DNA of 64,000 bases from Dryomyza anilis (GCA_951804985.1 OX638135.1:65091639-65155638), one strand, 5' to 3'. Positions 31,151 to 43,515 are shown, numbered from the stretch's first letter. The notes: a model not told the origin generated them from the sequence alone. Made by a program: numbers and translations.

Positions 31151-31869
31151 GTGAGTTGGTCGGTGCGCCAATTTTTATTTCGCGAAATATTTCGCTATAT
31201 GTATAACAGAGCTATATCATGGACGAACTATTTCGTAGTCAGGATCAACAAAAATATTCTTTAAGATTGCGGATTTAAAAAACGATTGTTTTTTAACATC
31301 AGCAACGACAAAGAGACTCTTAATGAAATGGAAAATTCTGGAGGTTTCTATAGTTCTGATATAAAATAAATTAATTAAAGCCAAGTACATGACGTTATGA
31401 TAGTACATGGCCTTATGATAGTAAATTGCTTTATGAATTTGAGAAATATAATTTTATTTGGTGCTTATTAAGGATCGTAAATAAAGAACTATTAAATATT
31501 TTAATTAAAAAAAATTTTTATCTTTAATCGAGTGAAATTCTCGGCAACGATTTCTTTAGAATATAACAATGAAATATTTTTTACGAAGTTCTGATATTTT
31601 TTGGCCATAATTTTATTTATAACAGATGTTTATTCTTTAATAAAATTACCTTTCACTCAAATCACTGAATGCCAATCATGTAAATTTTAATGAACTTTTT
31701 GTATTTTTTCTTAAAAAGTCTCAATTTTGTGAAATTTTCCAAGTTAGGGTAAAGTGGCAACTTCACAGCTGACTAATACAATTATATAGTTATCTCACTC
31801 TTACTCAGTTTATTGAATGCGTTCCACAAATGTTAAATTTAACATAACTTTAACATAGAAATAGTAAAA

Positions 31870-32205
31870 GGTACTTTTGGAGCCATTTCGTAGGTCCCCT
31901 GAAACTTTCCACAGATAGGGACATTATATGCTTTAAAGAAGGGAATATAATGATTCCAACTACGCATCCCAAATGTCTAAAGCAGACGGATCTTGGAAGT
32001 TATAGCCTTTCTAAAAGGACATGATTGAGGATATTGGGCAAAAAATGAGTGGTATTTTTGGCATCACTTGGAGCGTTCCCTGAAACATTTCCCGAATAGA
32101 GATCATATGCAAATGAAAGTGGACCATAAGGATTCCAATGACGTATCCCACATGTCTGAAGCAGATGGATCTTGGAAGATATGGCCATTTCAATATGATT
32201 TTGCC
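31870..32205. repeat. 180-bp satellite-like repeat, about 1.8 units
   Basis: The segment aagcagacggatcttggaag near 31980 recurs near 32160, a 180-bp spacing, with the surrounding sequence (gcgttccctgaaac, gattccaa) also repeated. Confidence 0.75.
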
Positions 32206-33237
32206 TTTCAATATAATTCATCTCTATTGGGTTTAAATAAATAAAACGACTATCGTTAATGATAATTAAAATATATTTTTGGTTATTTCTCTGTTTTCTA
32301 TAATAAATAACTACAAACAACTCTAAAAATGACAACAAATAGATAAATAAAACCAATTTTCAATTAATTGTGCGAAAAATGTCTCAACAAATACCACTGA
32401 TTGGATTATTAATAGCCGTGGCAAAAATAAATGCATGTTAAGAGAAATAAAAGTTTATACATCACCTCACTAGAACACAGTCGTTCATTTCATTGATCAT
32501 TTAAGGGGTAGCAATGATCAAAGTTTTGATCAAAATTGCGATCAGATGTAGAATAGCGACGGGAAAAAATGATCAAAACTTGTGTATACGTGTGACTTTA
32601 CATCCCTGCCTTACGCACGTTTACACAGTTTTTTCTTACATGTATAAGTCAGTCGCAAACATTTTGCATTTGTGTTGAATTTTGTGGTTACGCTCGATGA
32701 AATGGAAGTTTCACCTGCAGACATCTACATTTTTCAAAGAATGCTTATGCCAATTCCACGGAATAATAGCAAATTATTATACTAATGGAACTTTTCATTT
32801 GAATTTCGATAGCGACATGGCACAAAATGGAGTAGTAAATACCCAATAAACCAGGATATTAAGTGATTATCGAATGTATATTGAACATGGTTATCGAAGC
32901 TTTTACAGGAGAAAAGCGTTCATAATAGAAGTTTATAGTAATTGCAAGCTAGAAAACCATAGCGTTCTCCAGAAATACTGGTAGTTTTTATCCAATTGAA
33001 TCTAGCCTTTACCTAAACTTGAAACCGACATTCAATATTCCTTCGAGTTTAACTATATTGTAAGCTATAAATAAAATGTTTAACTTAAATATTTTTAGCT
33101 TAATTTTGAACTTGAATTCGACCTTCAAATTACACTTGAATTTAATATAAAATAAAAGGAAACGCATATGAAGTTATAATACTATATATTAAAAGGAATT
33201 AAAGTATGTCCTACAATAGATTCTTGCTTCTGTGAGA

Positions 33238-33710
33238 TATCAGACAGCCGCAACAGCACCTGCGCCGTTGGCAGTGTCCAGGAACTTCTTGTAAAATCCA
33301 CGACGTGTCGCGAAGATAAAACCAGTGAATCCAATTGCGCCAGGTTCGCGCAAAATATCAATGGTGTTTGCGTATGAATGAAAATATACTAATATTTTAT
33401 AAACGTATTAAACCTTGGCCACTTACATCCAGCACAAAACGAATGCTACCTTCGATGGTTTCCATGCAGTAGAATTCTCGGGATGAATTTCGTGTTTGAA
33501 CATGCAGAAATATTTTAATTGCTTTGTTTGGTTGCTTATTCAAGCGAAAAACAATTATCTCACTGATTGTGCGAATGCAGTGGCGCATATAAGTAGTTAC
33601 AGATCACTGGGCCTGCAATTGTAGTGTGCAAGTTCTTCATTCTCTGTTCCGATGGCCTTTTGCTTGTTGTCACTAGAGGTCTTGACTGAAACGGGTGCAA
33701 ACAAACAGTG
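33238..33710 (-). pseudogene. Mic26-27-like gene fragment, copy 2
   Basis: Duplicate of the fragment at 30355-31150 without the SINE. It shows the same frame breaks, so the fragment was already a pseudogene before the duplication. The 63-residue frame at 33397-33588 differs by two residues from its partner. Confidence 0.4.
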
Positions 33711-34426
33711 AGTTGGTCGGTGCGCCAATTTTTATTTCGCGAAATATTTCGCTATATGTATAACAGAGCTATATCATGGACGAACTATTTCGTAGTCAGG
33801 ATCAACAAAAATATTCTTTAAGATTGCGGATTTAAAAAACGATTGTTTTTTAACATCAGCAACGACAAAAAGACTCTTAATGAAATGGAAAATTCTGGAG
33901 GTTTCTATAGTTCTGATATAAAATAAATTAATTAAAGCCAAGTACATGACGTTATGATAGTACATGGCCTTATGATAGTAAATTGCTTTATGAATTTGAG
34001 AAATATAATTTTATTTGGTGCTAATTAAGGATCGTAAATAAAGAACTATTAAATATTTTAATTAAACAAATATTTTATCTTTAATCGAGTGAAATTCTCG
34101 GCAACGATTTCTTTAGAATGTAACAATGAAATATTTTTTACGAAGTTCTGATATTTTTTGGCCATAATTTTATTTATAACAGATGTTTATTCTTTAATAA
34201 AATTACCTTTCACTCAAATCACTGAATGCCAATCATGTAAATTTTAATGAACTTTTTGTATTTTTTCTTAAAAAGTCTCAATTTTGTGAAATTTTCCAAG
34301 TTAGGGTAAAGTGGCAACTTCACAGCTGACTAATACAATTATATAGTTATCTCACTCTTACTCAGTTTATTGAATGCGTTCCACAAATGTTAAATTTAAC
34401 ATAACTTTAACATAGAAATAGTAAAA

Positions 34427-34945
34427 GGTATTTTTGGAGCCATTTCGTAGGTCCCCTGAAACTTTCCACAGATAGGGACATTATATGCTTTAAAGAAGGG
34501 AATATAATGATTCCAACTACGCATCCCAAATGTCTAAAGCAGACGGATCTTGGAAGTTATAGCCGTTTCCAAAAGGACATGATTGAGGATATTGGGCAAA
34601 AAATGAGTGGTATTTTTGGCATCACTTGGAGCGTTCCCTGAAACATTTCCCGAATAGAGATCATATGCAAATGAAAGTGGACCATAAGGATTCCAATGAC
34701 GTATCCCACATGTCTGAAGCAGACGGATCTTGGAAGTTATAGACGTTTTCAAAAAGACATGATTGAGGATATTGGTCGAAAAATGAGAGGTATATTTGGC
34801 ACCACTTGGAGCGTTCCTTGAAACTTTCCCCGAGTAGGGCCATATACGAATGAAAGAGGGGACCATGAGGATTCCAAGGACGTATCTCACAAGTCTGGAG
34901 CAGATGGATCTTGGAAGATATGGCCATTTCAATATGGCTTTGCCT
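34427..34945. repeat. 180-bp satellite-like repeat, about 2.8 units
   Basis: Same repeat as at 31870 with anchor points at 34541, 34721 and 34902 (spacing 180 and 181). One more unit than in duplication unit 1. Confidence 0.8.
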
Positions 34946-35082
34946 TTCAATATAATTCATCTCTATTGGGTTTAAATAAATAAAACGACTATCGTTAATG
35001 ATAATTAAAATATTTTATTGGTTATTTCTCTGTTTTCTATAATAAATAACTACAAACAACTCTAAAAATGACAACAAATAGA

Positions 35083-35213
35083 AATATTTTCAATATTCCA
35101 CATCTGTAAAGTCATAACATTTATCGATATTTTTTTATGGATAACTTCACACACATAATATTTTGGTGAAAGTTAACTTTATTAAAATTGTTTTTGCTTG
35201 TAAAGATGATGAA
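35083..35213. other. AT-rich spacer
   Basis: Nothing recognised. Confidence 0.4.
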
Positions 35214-36125
35214 GAGCGATGAAATTAGGTAAGTCAAGGTAACTGGATCCACAGAGACTTGTACTAATGTTCAATGCTTTACAGAGACATGTGCGATTAG
35301 ATATTCGACATCATCAAACTGACGAGCAAAAATGTGGAACGCAAAGTGCTGAATGCGCCGGTAAATATCGCCTCAGTAAATATGCAGAAGCAGGAGAAGA
35401 GTCAGGACATTCGCAAGGGTCCCGTGGTTGCGATTAAGCTGTAGAGCTCCTCCGCATCGCAGAAGATGACAAAAATAAACAATGAAAAATGGAATTAAAA
35501 ACTACAAAATAATTTAAACTATTAAATGAATGTTTATTTTGTAGAGTGTTGCAGAAAAATGTCAACGTGTTTCTCGATACGGTACCGACGGATATTATAT
35601 TTACATTCCCAGCTGTTGGAGGCATACCAGTGAGATGTATATAACTATGGGTTAAATTGTTTTCTTAGGGTGTGTGCGAGTTCGACTAAATTGCTGACTA
35701 AACAAAATTGTACGGGTTTTCATTCGATCGCCATTCGGTAACCGGTAATTGTTTAAGTTCCCAATAAATTGATTATCATTTGTATGTTTGCTGACTTCCA
35801 ATTTAGTTGAATTTAGTTTGCTCGAAAATTTGCTAAATTTTAAAGTAAAAGCTGCATTACCGACAAAATTTAGTTTAGTCAATAATTTAGTCAAACTCGC
35901 ACACACCCTTAATATATGTTTTACTTGCAGAGGCAACTATGATCAATTTTAGAAGACGAAGAACGAGATGCACAAGGCACAGCGTCGCGAATACGAGGCG
36001 CAAATGGCACGTCGCTCGCACGTTCATCGATCGCTTCCGCTACAATGGAAATCGTGCATCGTCGGTGCAGTAAATGATTATGATGCTATCGATCCACAGC
36101 TCTCTGGCAGCTTGGTGAGATTGTG
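35214..36125 (+). pseudogene. ABCF3-like gene fragment with introns
   Basis: Pieces of an ABCF3-type protein (soluble ABC ATPase of translation) are in order. 35286-35436, after the acceptor gctttacag, reads LTSKNVERKVLNAPVNIASV, like the ABCF3 N-terminal region. 35540-35628 reads VNVFLDTVPTDII, like the NFLDTVxTDIIHL motif after the first ATPase. After acceptor acttgcag (35935) comes GNYDQF, a stop, KTKNEMHKAQRREYEAQMAR and then, after a frame change, FIDRFRYNGNRASSVQ, the very characteristic ABCF linker. The first ATPase domain is missing between the first two pieces and stops are present. Retained introns point to a segmental copy, not a retrocopy. Confidence 0.6.
35668..35908. mobile_element. 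MITE with TTA target duplication, inside the ABCF3-like intron
   Basis: Ends GGGTGTGTGCGAGTTCGACT and agtcaaactcgcacacaccc are inverted repeats continuing with (a)ctaaatt...gactaaa. TTA flanks both sides (35665-35667 and 35909-35911), as for PIF/Harbinger MITEs. 241 bp, non-coding. Confidence 0.8.
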
Positions 36126-37496
36126 ACGCAATAATTATGCTTGCTTTTCACTACACATTTCACTTTCACATTTTGTGTCAGTTTCAGGTTAGAAAATTTC
36201 ACAAATTTGTTGTTTTTAGTCAATGGCAAAGTTTAAAAAATGCTAAAATGTTTTAAATTTGATTTTTGACATCGTTTATGAACATTTAAATTTTGGATAG
36301 TTTATGTGGCGTAATATTAATGTACATAGAACATTAATGTAAATATGACACAAAATGACAGTGATAACCAAGCTTATTTTTGATATTTTGTTGTAATTTT
36401 TATAAGTAAATCATACAATGAATCACTGATTTGTTTTTATTGATATATTCTTTATAACATTTTTATGGCGCATAGTCATAGACAATTTAAAGTCGATTTT
36501 AAAAATAAATTCGACTTTTTTGACAAATTTTGTATAGAATAAAATGTCAAAAAGCTGATTTTAAATTTAAAGTCGACTTTAAAAAATCTATAATTATGCG
36601 CCAATATATTTAAATATGTAATATTTTTAAAATAATTTGTGTATATTTTATTAAATACACTGTATTACATTTAATTCTGCATTTTATTTCATAGGGTATT
36701 TGTAGGGTTTTAATAATGAAAACACTTTTATGCTCGGGCTCTGACAAGGCAATGGTTGGGTAAATAATGAAATAGGGAATTACTCTATCAGTACATGATC
36801 ATGGCCTGAGATGAGTACATGATCTGGGCACTGCGTTACAAGGACAACGTGCCCATGATTTGTTACCTCGTTTGGGCCTCGTCATAACCCGATCATCTCA
36901 AATAATGACATGATCATTTCATGATTATGGCCCTTCCCAAATTTCTACTAGGCTAGGTCACCGGGGCATACAAATACAGAAAATAATATAAACTTGCAAA
37001 CGCTGAAGAAATTCCTTTCATTTGATACCCAAACGGATAAAAAATATTTGTTTAAATATGCTTGATAATAATTCTAAATCAACATATAAATTTTAGGAGT
37101 AAAATCTAATTATTATCAAGGATTGAAACCTAAACGAATAACGGTTTCGATTTCGGTTTTTTCCGCGTTTCGGTTTCGCTTACGGTTTCGGTTTTAAGTT
37201 TTTATAACGAAACGGTTTCGGTATACCGGTTCCATGTTACGGTTTCGGTTTTGATTTCGGTTTTTGTATAAAATATTTCATATTTTTCAATGTCTTCAAC
37301 AAAAAACCTGGGGAAAGTGGAACATAGAGTAATGTGGGCAACTGCAATTATTGACCATGTTTTTGCATTTAAAAAATAAAACCAAATGTCAAGTTCTTCT
37401 CAATATGGCATCAACTTTTTCATCCATAGTTATAATCAAATTAATATATTTTTTCTTCATATCAAACCAAGTGAAAAAAAAAATGTTTAAGAGTGC
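36126..37496. other. AT-rich DNA with a CGGTTT-rich tract
   Basis: No gene seen. 37135-37270 is a degenerate (CGGTTTCGGTTT)n stretch. 37305-37480 (aaagtgg[ag]acatagagt, tggcatcaactttttcat) matches 60532-60690, a dispersed repeat of unknown type. Confidence 0.5.
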
Positions 37497-37523
37497 TTAC
37501 TTACTTACTTACTTAAATGACCC

Positions 37524-38810
37524 TTACAACCGTGGATCGGTTTTGGCCGCTGAGAGACTGCCGCGCCAGTCGCTTCTGCTTTGCGCGCGCTGACGCCAGT
37601 TAGAAATACCAAGCGTTTTCGATTCAAGCATTTTCTTAGCTTGAGTGTTTTCATCCAATCGTTCGACATGGCCTAGCCAGCGAAGCCGCTGGATCTTGAA
37701 GCGCTTGATTATGCCAATGTCGTCGAATAACTCGTACAGCTCATGGTTCATCCTGATTCGATACTCGTTAGCAAAGCAGATAGAGCCAAAGATTTTACGG
37801 AGAATCTTTCTCTCGAACGCTCCCAGTACTCTCTCATCGGTGGAGGCCAACGTCCATGTTTCTGCACCATAAAGTAGGACGGGCATGATGAGTGACTTGT
37901 AGAGCGTTATTTTTGTCCGGCGAGAGAGGGCTCTACTTTTCAATTGCCTACTGAGCCCAAAGTAGCACCTGTTGGCAAGAGTTATTCTCCGTTTAATCTC
38001 CAGGCTGACGTCGTTGTTATATAGACGAAGTCCTTCACAATGTCGACTTGTGGGTGTCTAAATCAGATTTTTGTTCAAGACGCACGGACTCCTTTCTGCT
38101 TGTTGACACAAGGAACTTCGTCTTGTCCTCGTTCACCACTAGACCCATTCGACGCGACTCTTTCTCCAATCTGGAGAATGCTGCGCTGACTGCTCGTGTA
38201 CTCCTGACAATGATATCAATATCATCGGCATATGCGAGCAGCATGACACTTTTGTTGAGGATAGTGCCGCTTTGATGGAGTTCGGCAGCTCGAACTATTT
38301 TCTCCATCAATAAATTAAAAAAGTCGCACGATAGGGAGTCATCCTGCCTGAAACCTCGCTCGGTATAAAATGGCTCGGAGAGGTATTTTCCTATTCTCAC
38401 TGAGCGACGTGTGTTGCTCAGGGTCATCCTGCAAAGCCTTATAAGTTTCGCAGGTATACCGAACTCAGACATTGCGGCGTATAATCGTTCCCTTATCGGA
38501 GTGTCGAAGGCGGCTTTATAGTCGATTAATAGGTGGTAGGGGTCGATCTGTTTTTCTAGGGTCTTTTCCTGGATTAGGCGCAATGTGAAAATCTGGTCTA
38601 TGGTGGACTTTCCAGGTCTGAAGCCGCACTGATAAGGTCCAAGCAGGCTGTAGACGATGGGCTTCAGTCTTTCACATAATACGCTCGATAGAACCTTGTA
38701 TGAGATATTGATTGCGTTATTGGCTGATCCCACTGTAGTTGGCGCATCTGCGGGATCCCCTTTCTTAAGGATTAGGCAGAGTACACTGAGGTTCCAGTCA
38801 CTTGGCATGC
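37524..38810 (-). pseudogene. RTE reverse transcriptase and C-terminal domain
   Basis: RT motifs: CGFRPGKSTIDQIFTLRLIQ, LLIDYKAAFDTPIRERLY, GFRQDDSLSCDFFNLLMEKI (canonical RQGD is RQDD here) and LLAYADDIDIIVRS (catalytic YADD near 38230). After a gap and frame change, 37943-37524 has LYGAETWTLASTDERVLGAF and RLRWLGHVERL, the usual tail of RTE proteins. Segment 38811-39108 holds the linker with a stop near 38820. Confidence 0.8.
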
Positions 38811-39108
38811 TTTCATCCTACCATATTCTGCTTACGAGCTCGTGCATGCTATCTATTAGCTCTTCGCCTCCGGTCTTAAACAACTCAGCAGGCAGGCCAT
38901 CAGCACCTGCGGTTTTGTTGTTTTTCAGCCCCACACTCACGTCTTTCTGCCTCTCTTTTTTTACGCCTGAAAAGACGTCTCTCTTCCCTTCTCTTCTCTT
39001 TGTATCGCTCCTTCGCAGCTCGCATAGCTACTGACTGCAGGGTGGATTTCTACGCAGCGTCTTTCTCTGCAGCGGCCGCACGACACTCTTGGTCATACCA
39101 CTGATTCC

Positions 39109-40079
39109 TCAGGGGCGTTGGAATCCAAGCACCTCTTCGGCAGCCGTGCGCATAGAGCAGGAGACATGGTTCCACTGCGCGCTTATATCATCGAGAGGAG
39201 GAGTGCTTTGTCTAAGCAGGTGCGAGAGTCGAGTGGAAAAGGCTTGCGTTGTCTGTTGTGATTGCAGCTTTCCGACGTCTAGCTTTCTCAGCGTTTGGTT
39301 CTGTACGTTCTTCGCAGCGCTTAAGCGTGTGCGGACCTTGGCTGCTACAAGGTAATGATCCGAGTCCATATTGGCACCTCGGATAATGCGTACGTCCATC
39401 ACGCTCGAAGCGTGCCTTCCGTCAATCACAACGTGATCAATTTGATTTCGAGTTTTTTGATCGGGCGACAACCATGTGGCCTTGTGGATATCGAAATGTT
39501 CGAATATAGTGCTACTAACTACCATGTGTCGCGATTAGCCTCGTTCCGTTACCGGAAGTGTTGGCATGGAGGCTAAATTTTCCGATTGTTAGACAATAGA
39601 TGGCTTCTCTGCCCACCTTGGCGTTAAAATCGCCTAGCACGATTCGTGGATGTCGTGGCGGGGGCAGCGCTCGTATGCGTTGTCTAGGCGCTCGTAGAAG
39701 CGCTCTTTTGTCTCATCATCTTTCTCGTTCGTCGGAGCGTGTGCACAAATTAGGCTAATGTTGAAATATTTAGCCTTGAAGCGGATTGTTGCCAGTGTTT
39801 CGTCCACGGGCGTGAACCTAGAGACAAGGTGGCGAAGTCTCTTGCCGCCGATACACATCCAAATTCGTGTCTCTCCGCATGGCAGCTGTAGTAGACAGGA
39901 CGCTTGTTTCGAGCAGACCTGTCCCGTCCATCGCATTTCCTGGATAGCGGTGATGTCAGCCTTATATTTTTCGAGGACATCTTCCAGCTGGATAGAGGCA
40001 CCTTCCCTATAAAGGGTCCGGACATTCCAGGTGAATATCCGTAAATCATGGTCCTAAAAACGTTTGCGTGGGTCGTCAT
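39109..40079 (-). pseudogene. RTE endonuclease
   Basis: Reading frames switch but the APE motifs are visible: FTWNVRTLYR (about 40030), ITAIQEMRW (about 39935), ICAHAPTNEKDDETKERFYE (about 39740), then, after a frameshift near 39640, VLGDFNAKVGREA, and finally NQIDHVVIDGRH and DSDHYLVAAK (about 39440-39350). N, E, D-N and D-H positions of the family are all present. Confidence 0.8.
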
Positions 40080-40531
40080 CGTGGTAATCGGTCGTTATCC
40101 GAGGCTTCTTTTGTGTTTTCATTGGGCGCATATGTTTTTTCAGTGGTGGGACCCAAACCCAACGCACGAAACCTCTCTCTGAGGGAGATGTTCGCCACTC
40201 ACTTTAGCAGACTTCTACACCGAGCGGTGTAGAGCGTCGTTTCCAGGGGCTTCCACGCGGAGGACTTCCACCGAAGTGGAAGCGTCGCCATTTGACAATT
40301 TGTCAAATGGTGACCAGTGAGTTGACTTGAGACGACACCGACAAGGATTGCTCTGGCTTCGCCATGTTGAAGCGATCAGACAAGTTGCCTTGTGGTAATC
40401 GCCCCCATAGCCCCCAAGAGTGCGAGTGGTGTTTAAAATGATCGAATATTGTATATCGGTTTCAATTCTTGATTATAATTGAATTGTATAATGATTTTGT
40501 TCAGATTGTAATATTATTATACGATATTTAA

Positions 40532-41060
40532 ACATAAATTGCTTTAATCGCGGATTTATATGAATTTACTACATTCATGTTTCTGTAGAAATATGTCTTT
40601 TTAATCAGATATAAACATATGTCTGTTTGATATTTATGCTATTTAACACATCCATCGTCATAAATAGTTTCCTTAAATCATATGTATTTGGTTATTCGTA
40701 ATTGTTACTGGGTGACAACGAATTTAAAAATAATATAATTAGTATGACAGCGGTTTAATTATATGAAAGTTTGATATTACGAATTCACAAAATAACAACG
40801 CAGCCTACTTTTAGAACTCAGTAACGCTCACATTAATATTTTTCATATAATTCAAAATTTCTTTTTGGTGGATGAATTTGTAAAATACTGCCAATCACTG
40901 TTAATACCAGATCGTGGCTGTTTGTGAAATTTCCAATTAATCCGTAATTCAACCAGCTCAAAAGGGGAACAACATTTGGAAATTATATAAAAATAGTTTA
41001 AGTTTAAAATTATATAATATAAGTAAATAAAAATGTCAGTTAATAAAAGTTTAAAAAATT
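40532..41060 (+). repeat. Dispersed repeat E, copy 1
   Basis: The block from ctttaatcgcggattta, including tttggttattcgt and gttactgggtgacaacgaat, recurs at 46833-47345 in the same orientation at roughly 80-85% by eye. Non-coding, unknown type. Confidence 0.75.
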
Positions 41061-42139
41061 ATTAGCACTAACTAGTGATGCTAAGAAATGGTACACACAA
41101 AAAAGGATTGTTTAAAAATTATTTGCCGTAAACAATGAATTTAAATTATAAATAAAATTTGAATTATATTTGTGATGAGAACTTATTGTTTCCACTGAAA
41201 ACTTATAATTTTATAAAATTTGCCATAAATAGTGATGGTTTCCTACAAACACTTCAAATTATTAGTATTTGTAACATATAGTAATTGATTTGTCGTAAAA
41301 CCCTTTAATTGTTTACATTAAACACATTGTAAGTTTTCAATTAATTATTCCTCCTAAATACATTCATTACTTCTGTTAACTACTGCATCTATTTGTCTTA
41401 AATGGTAAATGTTGATTATTGTTTGGAACAAACACTTGTCAATTGCCTCAAATAATAATTATTTAAAGTGTTTGGTCGAAACACTTGTTTAAGAGGTATT
41501 CGATTTTATTTAAGTTTTTAATTATAAATTCCACTCCATGGCTAAATGAGTAACAACATAATATGTTCAATGCATGCATTGTGTGGAATGTGGATTTTGT
41601 AATGAAAAGTGTTTCAGCAAAAGAAAATTTATATAGTTTGGTACAAATATAACAGTTGTTTACGATTAATAAGTTAAGCATTTGCTACAAATCATTTAAA
41701 TTGGTTGTTGTAAATGATATTTCAAACAATTCAAGTATTTGGTTGAATTATTGTTTGCACCAAACAAGATATTTTTTTATGTGTAGTATTGTTCTTGCAA
41801 ACGAAGCCTTGCTCTTGCATAGGTACATATCATCTTGTTCTAGCCCTTGTTCTTGCAATACCTTTCATGCTCTTGCTTGCTATTTTAAACTTCATATTAA
41901 TTATGAAAACGATTAGAATTTGAACACTAACTGTATTTAGGTTGCTTATTTTCCATATTTTCAATTTCTTCAACCAAACAAAAATTATTTTACATACACA
42001 AGAACTAAAAAATAAAATTTGAATTATATTTTAAGAAAAATAAAAAAAAGGATAAATCAAGTGATGTTGACGCGACAATACAAAGTCTTAGGACCATATT
42101 AACATAAACATATCTATATAAGAGGGCTAGGAACCAAAA

Positions 42140-42310
42140 TTGTATTCTCTGCGGTTCCAGTTCCGGGTCCATACAAAAATAATAAAATGGTTCCGGTACC
42201 GGTAACGGTTCTTAAAATGTTTTTTCGGTTTAAGTTCCGGTTCTATAAAAAATAAAAAAAACTATTCCAGTTCCGGTTCCCAGTAATGGTTCCAGTTCCG
42301 ATTCCACAAA
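42140..42310. repeat. Degenerate GGTTCCGGTACC-type tract
   Basis: Many copies of gttccggt/ccggttcc-like hexamers with both strands represented. It resembles the CGGTTT-rich tract at 37135-37270 in composition. Confidence 0.6.
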
Positions 42311-42547
42311 CAAGCCCACAAACGCTATATAAGTATAAGTATTTTTTATTTTTATGTAAAAAAAATAATGAAATTTATAAATAAAGTGGAGCATATTTAT
42401 GTGAAGTATGTCAAATCGGAGTAAACACAAAGATGTGTTGTTATTATCCATGTAAATGATCCTTATTCCATTGTGAATTGTCCCAATGGGTAATTTTATC
42501 TCATTTAGGAATATTTGATTTGTTTCGTCCGAAAATTGTTATGATAT

Positions 42548-43083
42548 TGTTACGAAAATTCAGTCTACGAAAAACTGATCTACAAGTTCGTATCTCTGGA
42601 TTGTGTACAAAATAAAAACACTCTTACGTTTGGTTTAAATTATAACAATTTACTTTATAAATTCACTTTAATAAACAACTTTACTAATAACAAATTCTAA
42701 CAAATGCTGCATGTCCACTATTTAACTTGACATTGATCACACACTAGATGCACTCGGCCACTTTCCACTCACTACTGAAGTGCTATGCCTCAGATGCGTC
42801 GCCCTTATATACTGCATGCATAAGTTCGACACGTTTTGACAAGCTTCGACATGTTTCGAGAAACTTCTACTCGTTTAGTGAATGACGCAAACTATTGGCA
42901 TCTAATTCGCACTTATGTGTAGTTAATGAGCTGGTCTTCTATCTCTTTCTCGCACATTGCTTAGTGCGCTGAATGATCTTCCGTCTCTTTCTAACACATT
43001 GATTAGTGCGCTGAATTGTCTTGCGTCTCATTTATTATTGTTGATTGCTTGCACAGTGAAGCAAATTACCTCTTTTCGTAACT
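42548..43083 (-). repeat. Family A 3' LTR, complete
   Basis: About 536 bp, reverse complement of the 235-754 LTR, with the TATA segment at cttatata (about 42804-42811). It is the most complete LTR of this family in the window. Confidence 0.85.
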
Positions 43084-43124
43084 TCCCTCCACCTAAATCT
43101 GTTCGTCCCGAACAGATGTTAATC

Positions 43125-43515
43125 CTATCTCTCTCTGTATTGCGTTAACCTTTCCAAATGTACGACTTTCCTTTTTCGTCTGACGCCAGTAGTATTTTGC
43201 ATCCGATACACAATGTCATTAATCCTCTTATTTATCCTGTACGGTCCTTCCCTGTGTGGTTGCAGCTTAGGGTTTAACAATTTCACTCGATGCGGACTAC
43301 AAAGCGTAACTAGATCTCCTTCCTTAAATCCTTCAGGGTTTGCTCTCAGGTCGTATCTGGACTTCATCTTATCACGATCTTCACTTTTCTTCTCACCCAA
43401 AACACTTTTTGGAATCGGCTTTTGCCCATCCAGTACGTTCGCAACGTGCTCCTACGTTGTATTGATTCATCATACCTCGACAATAGACGACTGACTTCTG
43501 ATATCCGACCCAATA
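43125..43515 (-). pseudogene. Family A integrase, C-terminal part
   Basis: A 91-residue frame: MGEKKSEDRDKMKSRYDLRA, FKEGDLVTLCSPHRVKLLNP, EGPYRINKRINDIVYRMQN and VVHLERL, i.e. the chromodomain-less GPY/F-type C-terminus of Ty3/Gypsy integrases. It is preceded by a junction to the zinc domain at about 43485-43500, so the catalytic core is missing. Confidence 0.8.

Larger units (their letters stand above)
29461..32343 (+). repeat. Tandem duplication, unit 1 (2,883 bp)
   Basis: The unit from taaataaaaccaattttcaa to gacaacaaataga is repeated directly at 32344-35082. The two differ by few substitutions, by a SINE present only here (30520-30830 plus a 15-bp target duplication), and by one extra 180-bp satellite unit in the second copy. 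The junction at 32343/32344 is head to tail. The unit contains a Mic26-27-like fragment and a dispersed repeat also seen at 61.98 kb. Confidence 0.95.
32344..35082 (+). repeat. Tandem duplication, unit 2 (2,739 bp)
   Basis: Second copy of the preceding unit. The length difference fits: minus 326 bp (SINE and target duplication) plus about 181 bp (one extra satellite unit). It contains the empty site of the SINE at 33388-33402 (actaatattttataa). Confidence 0.95.
37497..40415 (-). mobile_element. RTE-type LINE, near full length, minus strand
   Basis: The element is bounded by an exact 8-bp duplication AAGAGTGC (37489-37496 and 40416-40423). The 3' end has a short (AAGT)n tail on the minus strand (37497-37515). 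It encodes an APE endonuclease and an RT with a long C-terminal domain typical of the RTE group of arthropods; no separate ORF1 is recognisable. Multiple frame breaks make it inactive. The 5' end (40080-40415) is a GC-richer untranslated segment. Confidence 0.85.
40424..42543. other. AT-rich DNA with dispersed repeats
   Basis: No supported gene. It contains repeat E (40532-41060), a motif-rich stretch with caaacacttg/caagtgtttg palindromes (41230-41770), a CTTGTTCTTGC-rich tract (41790-41880) and a degenerate GGTTCCGGTACC-type tract (42140-42310). Confidence 0.5.
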
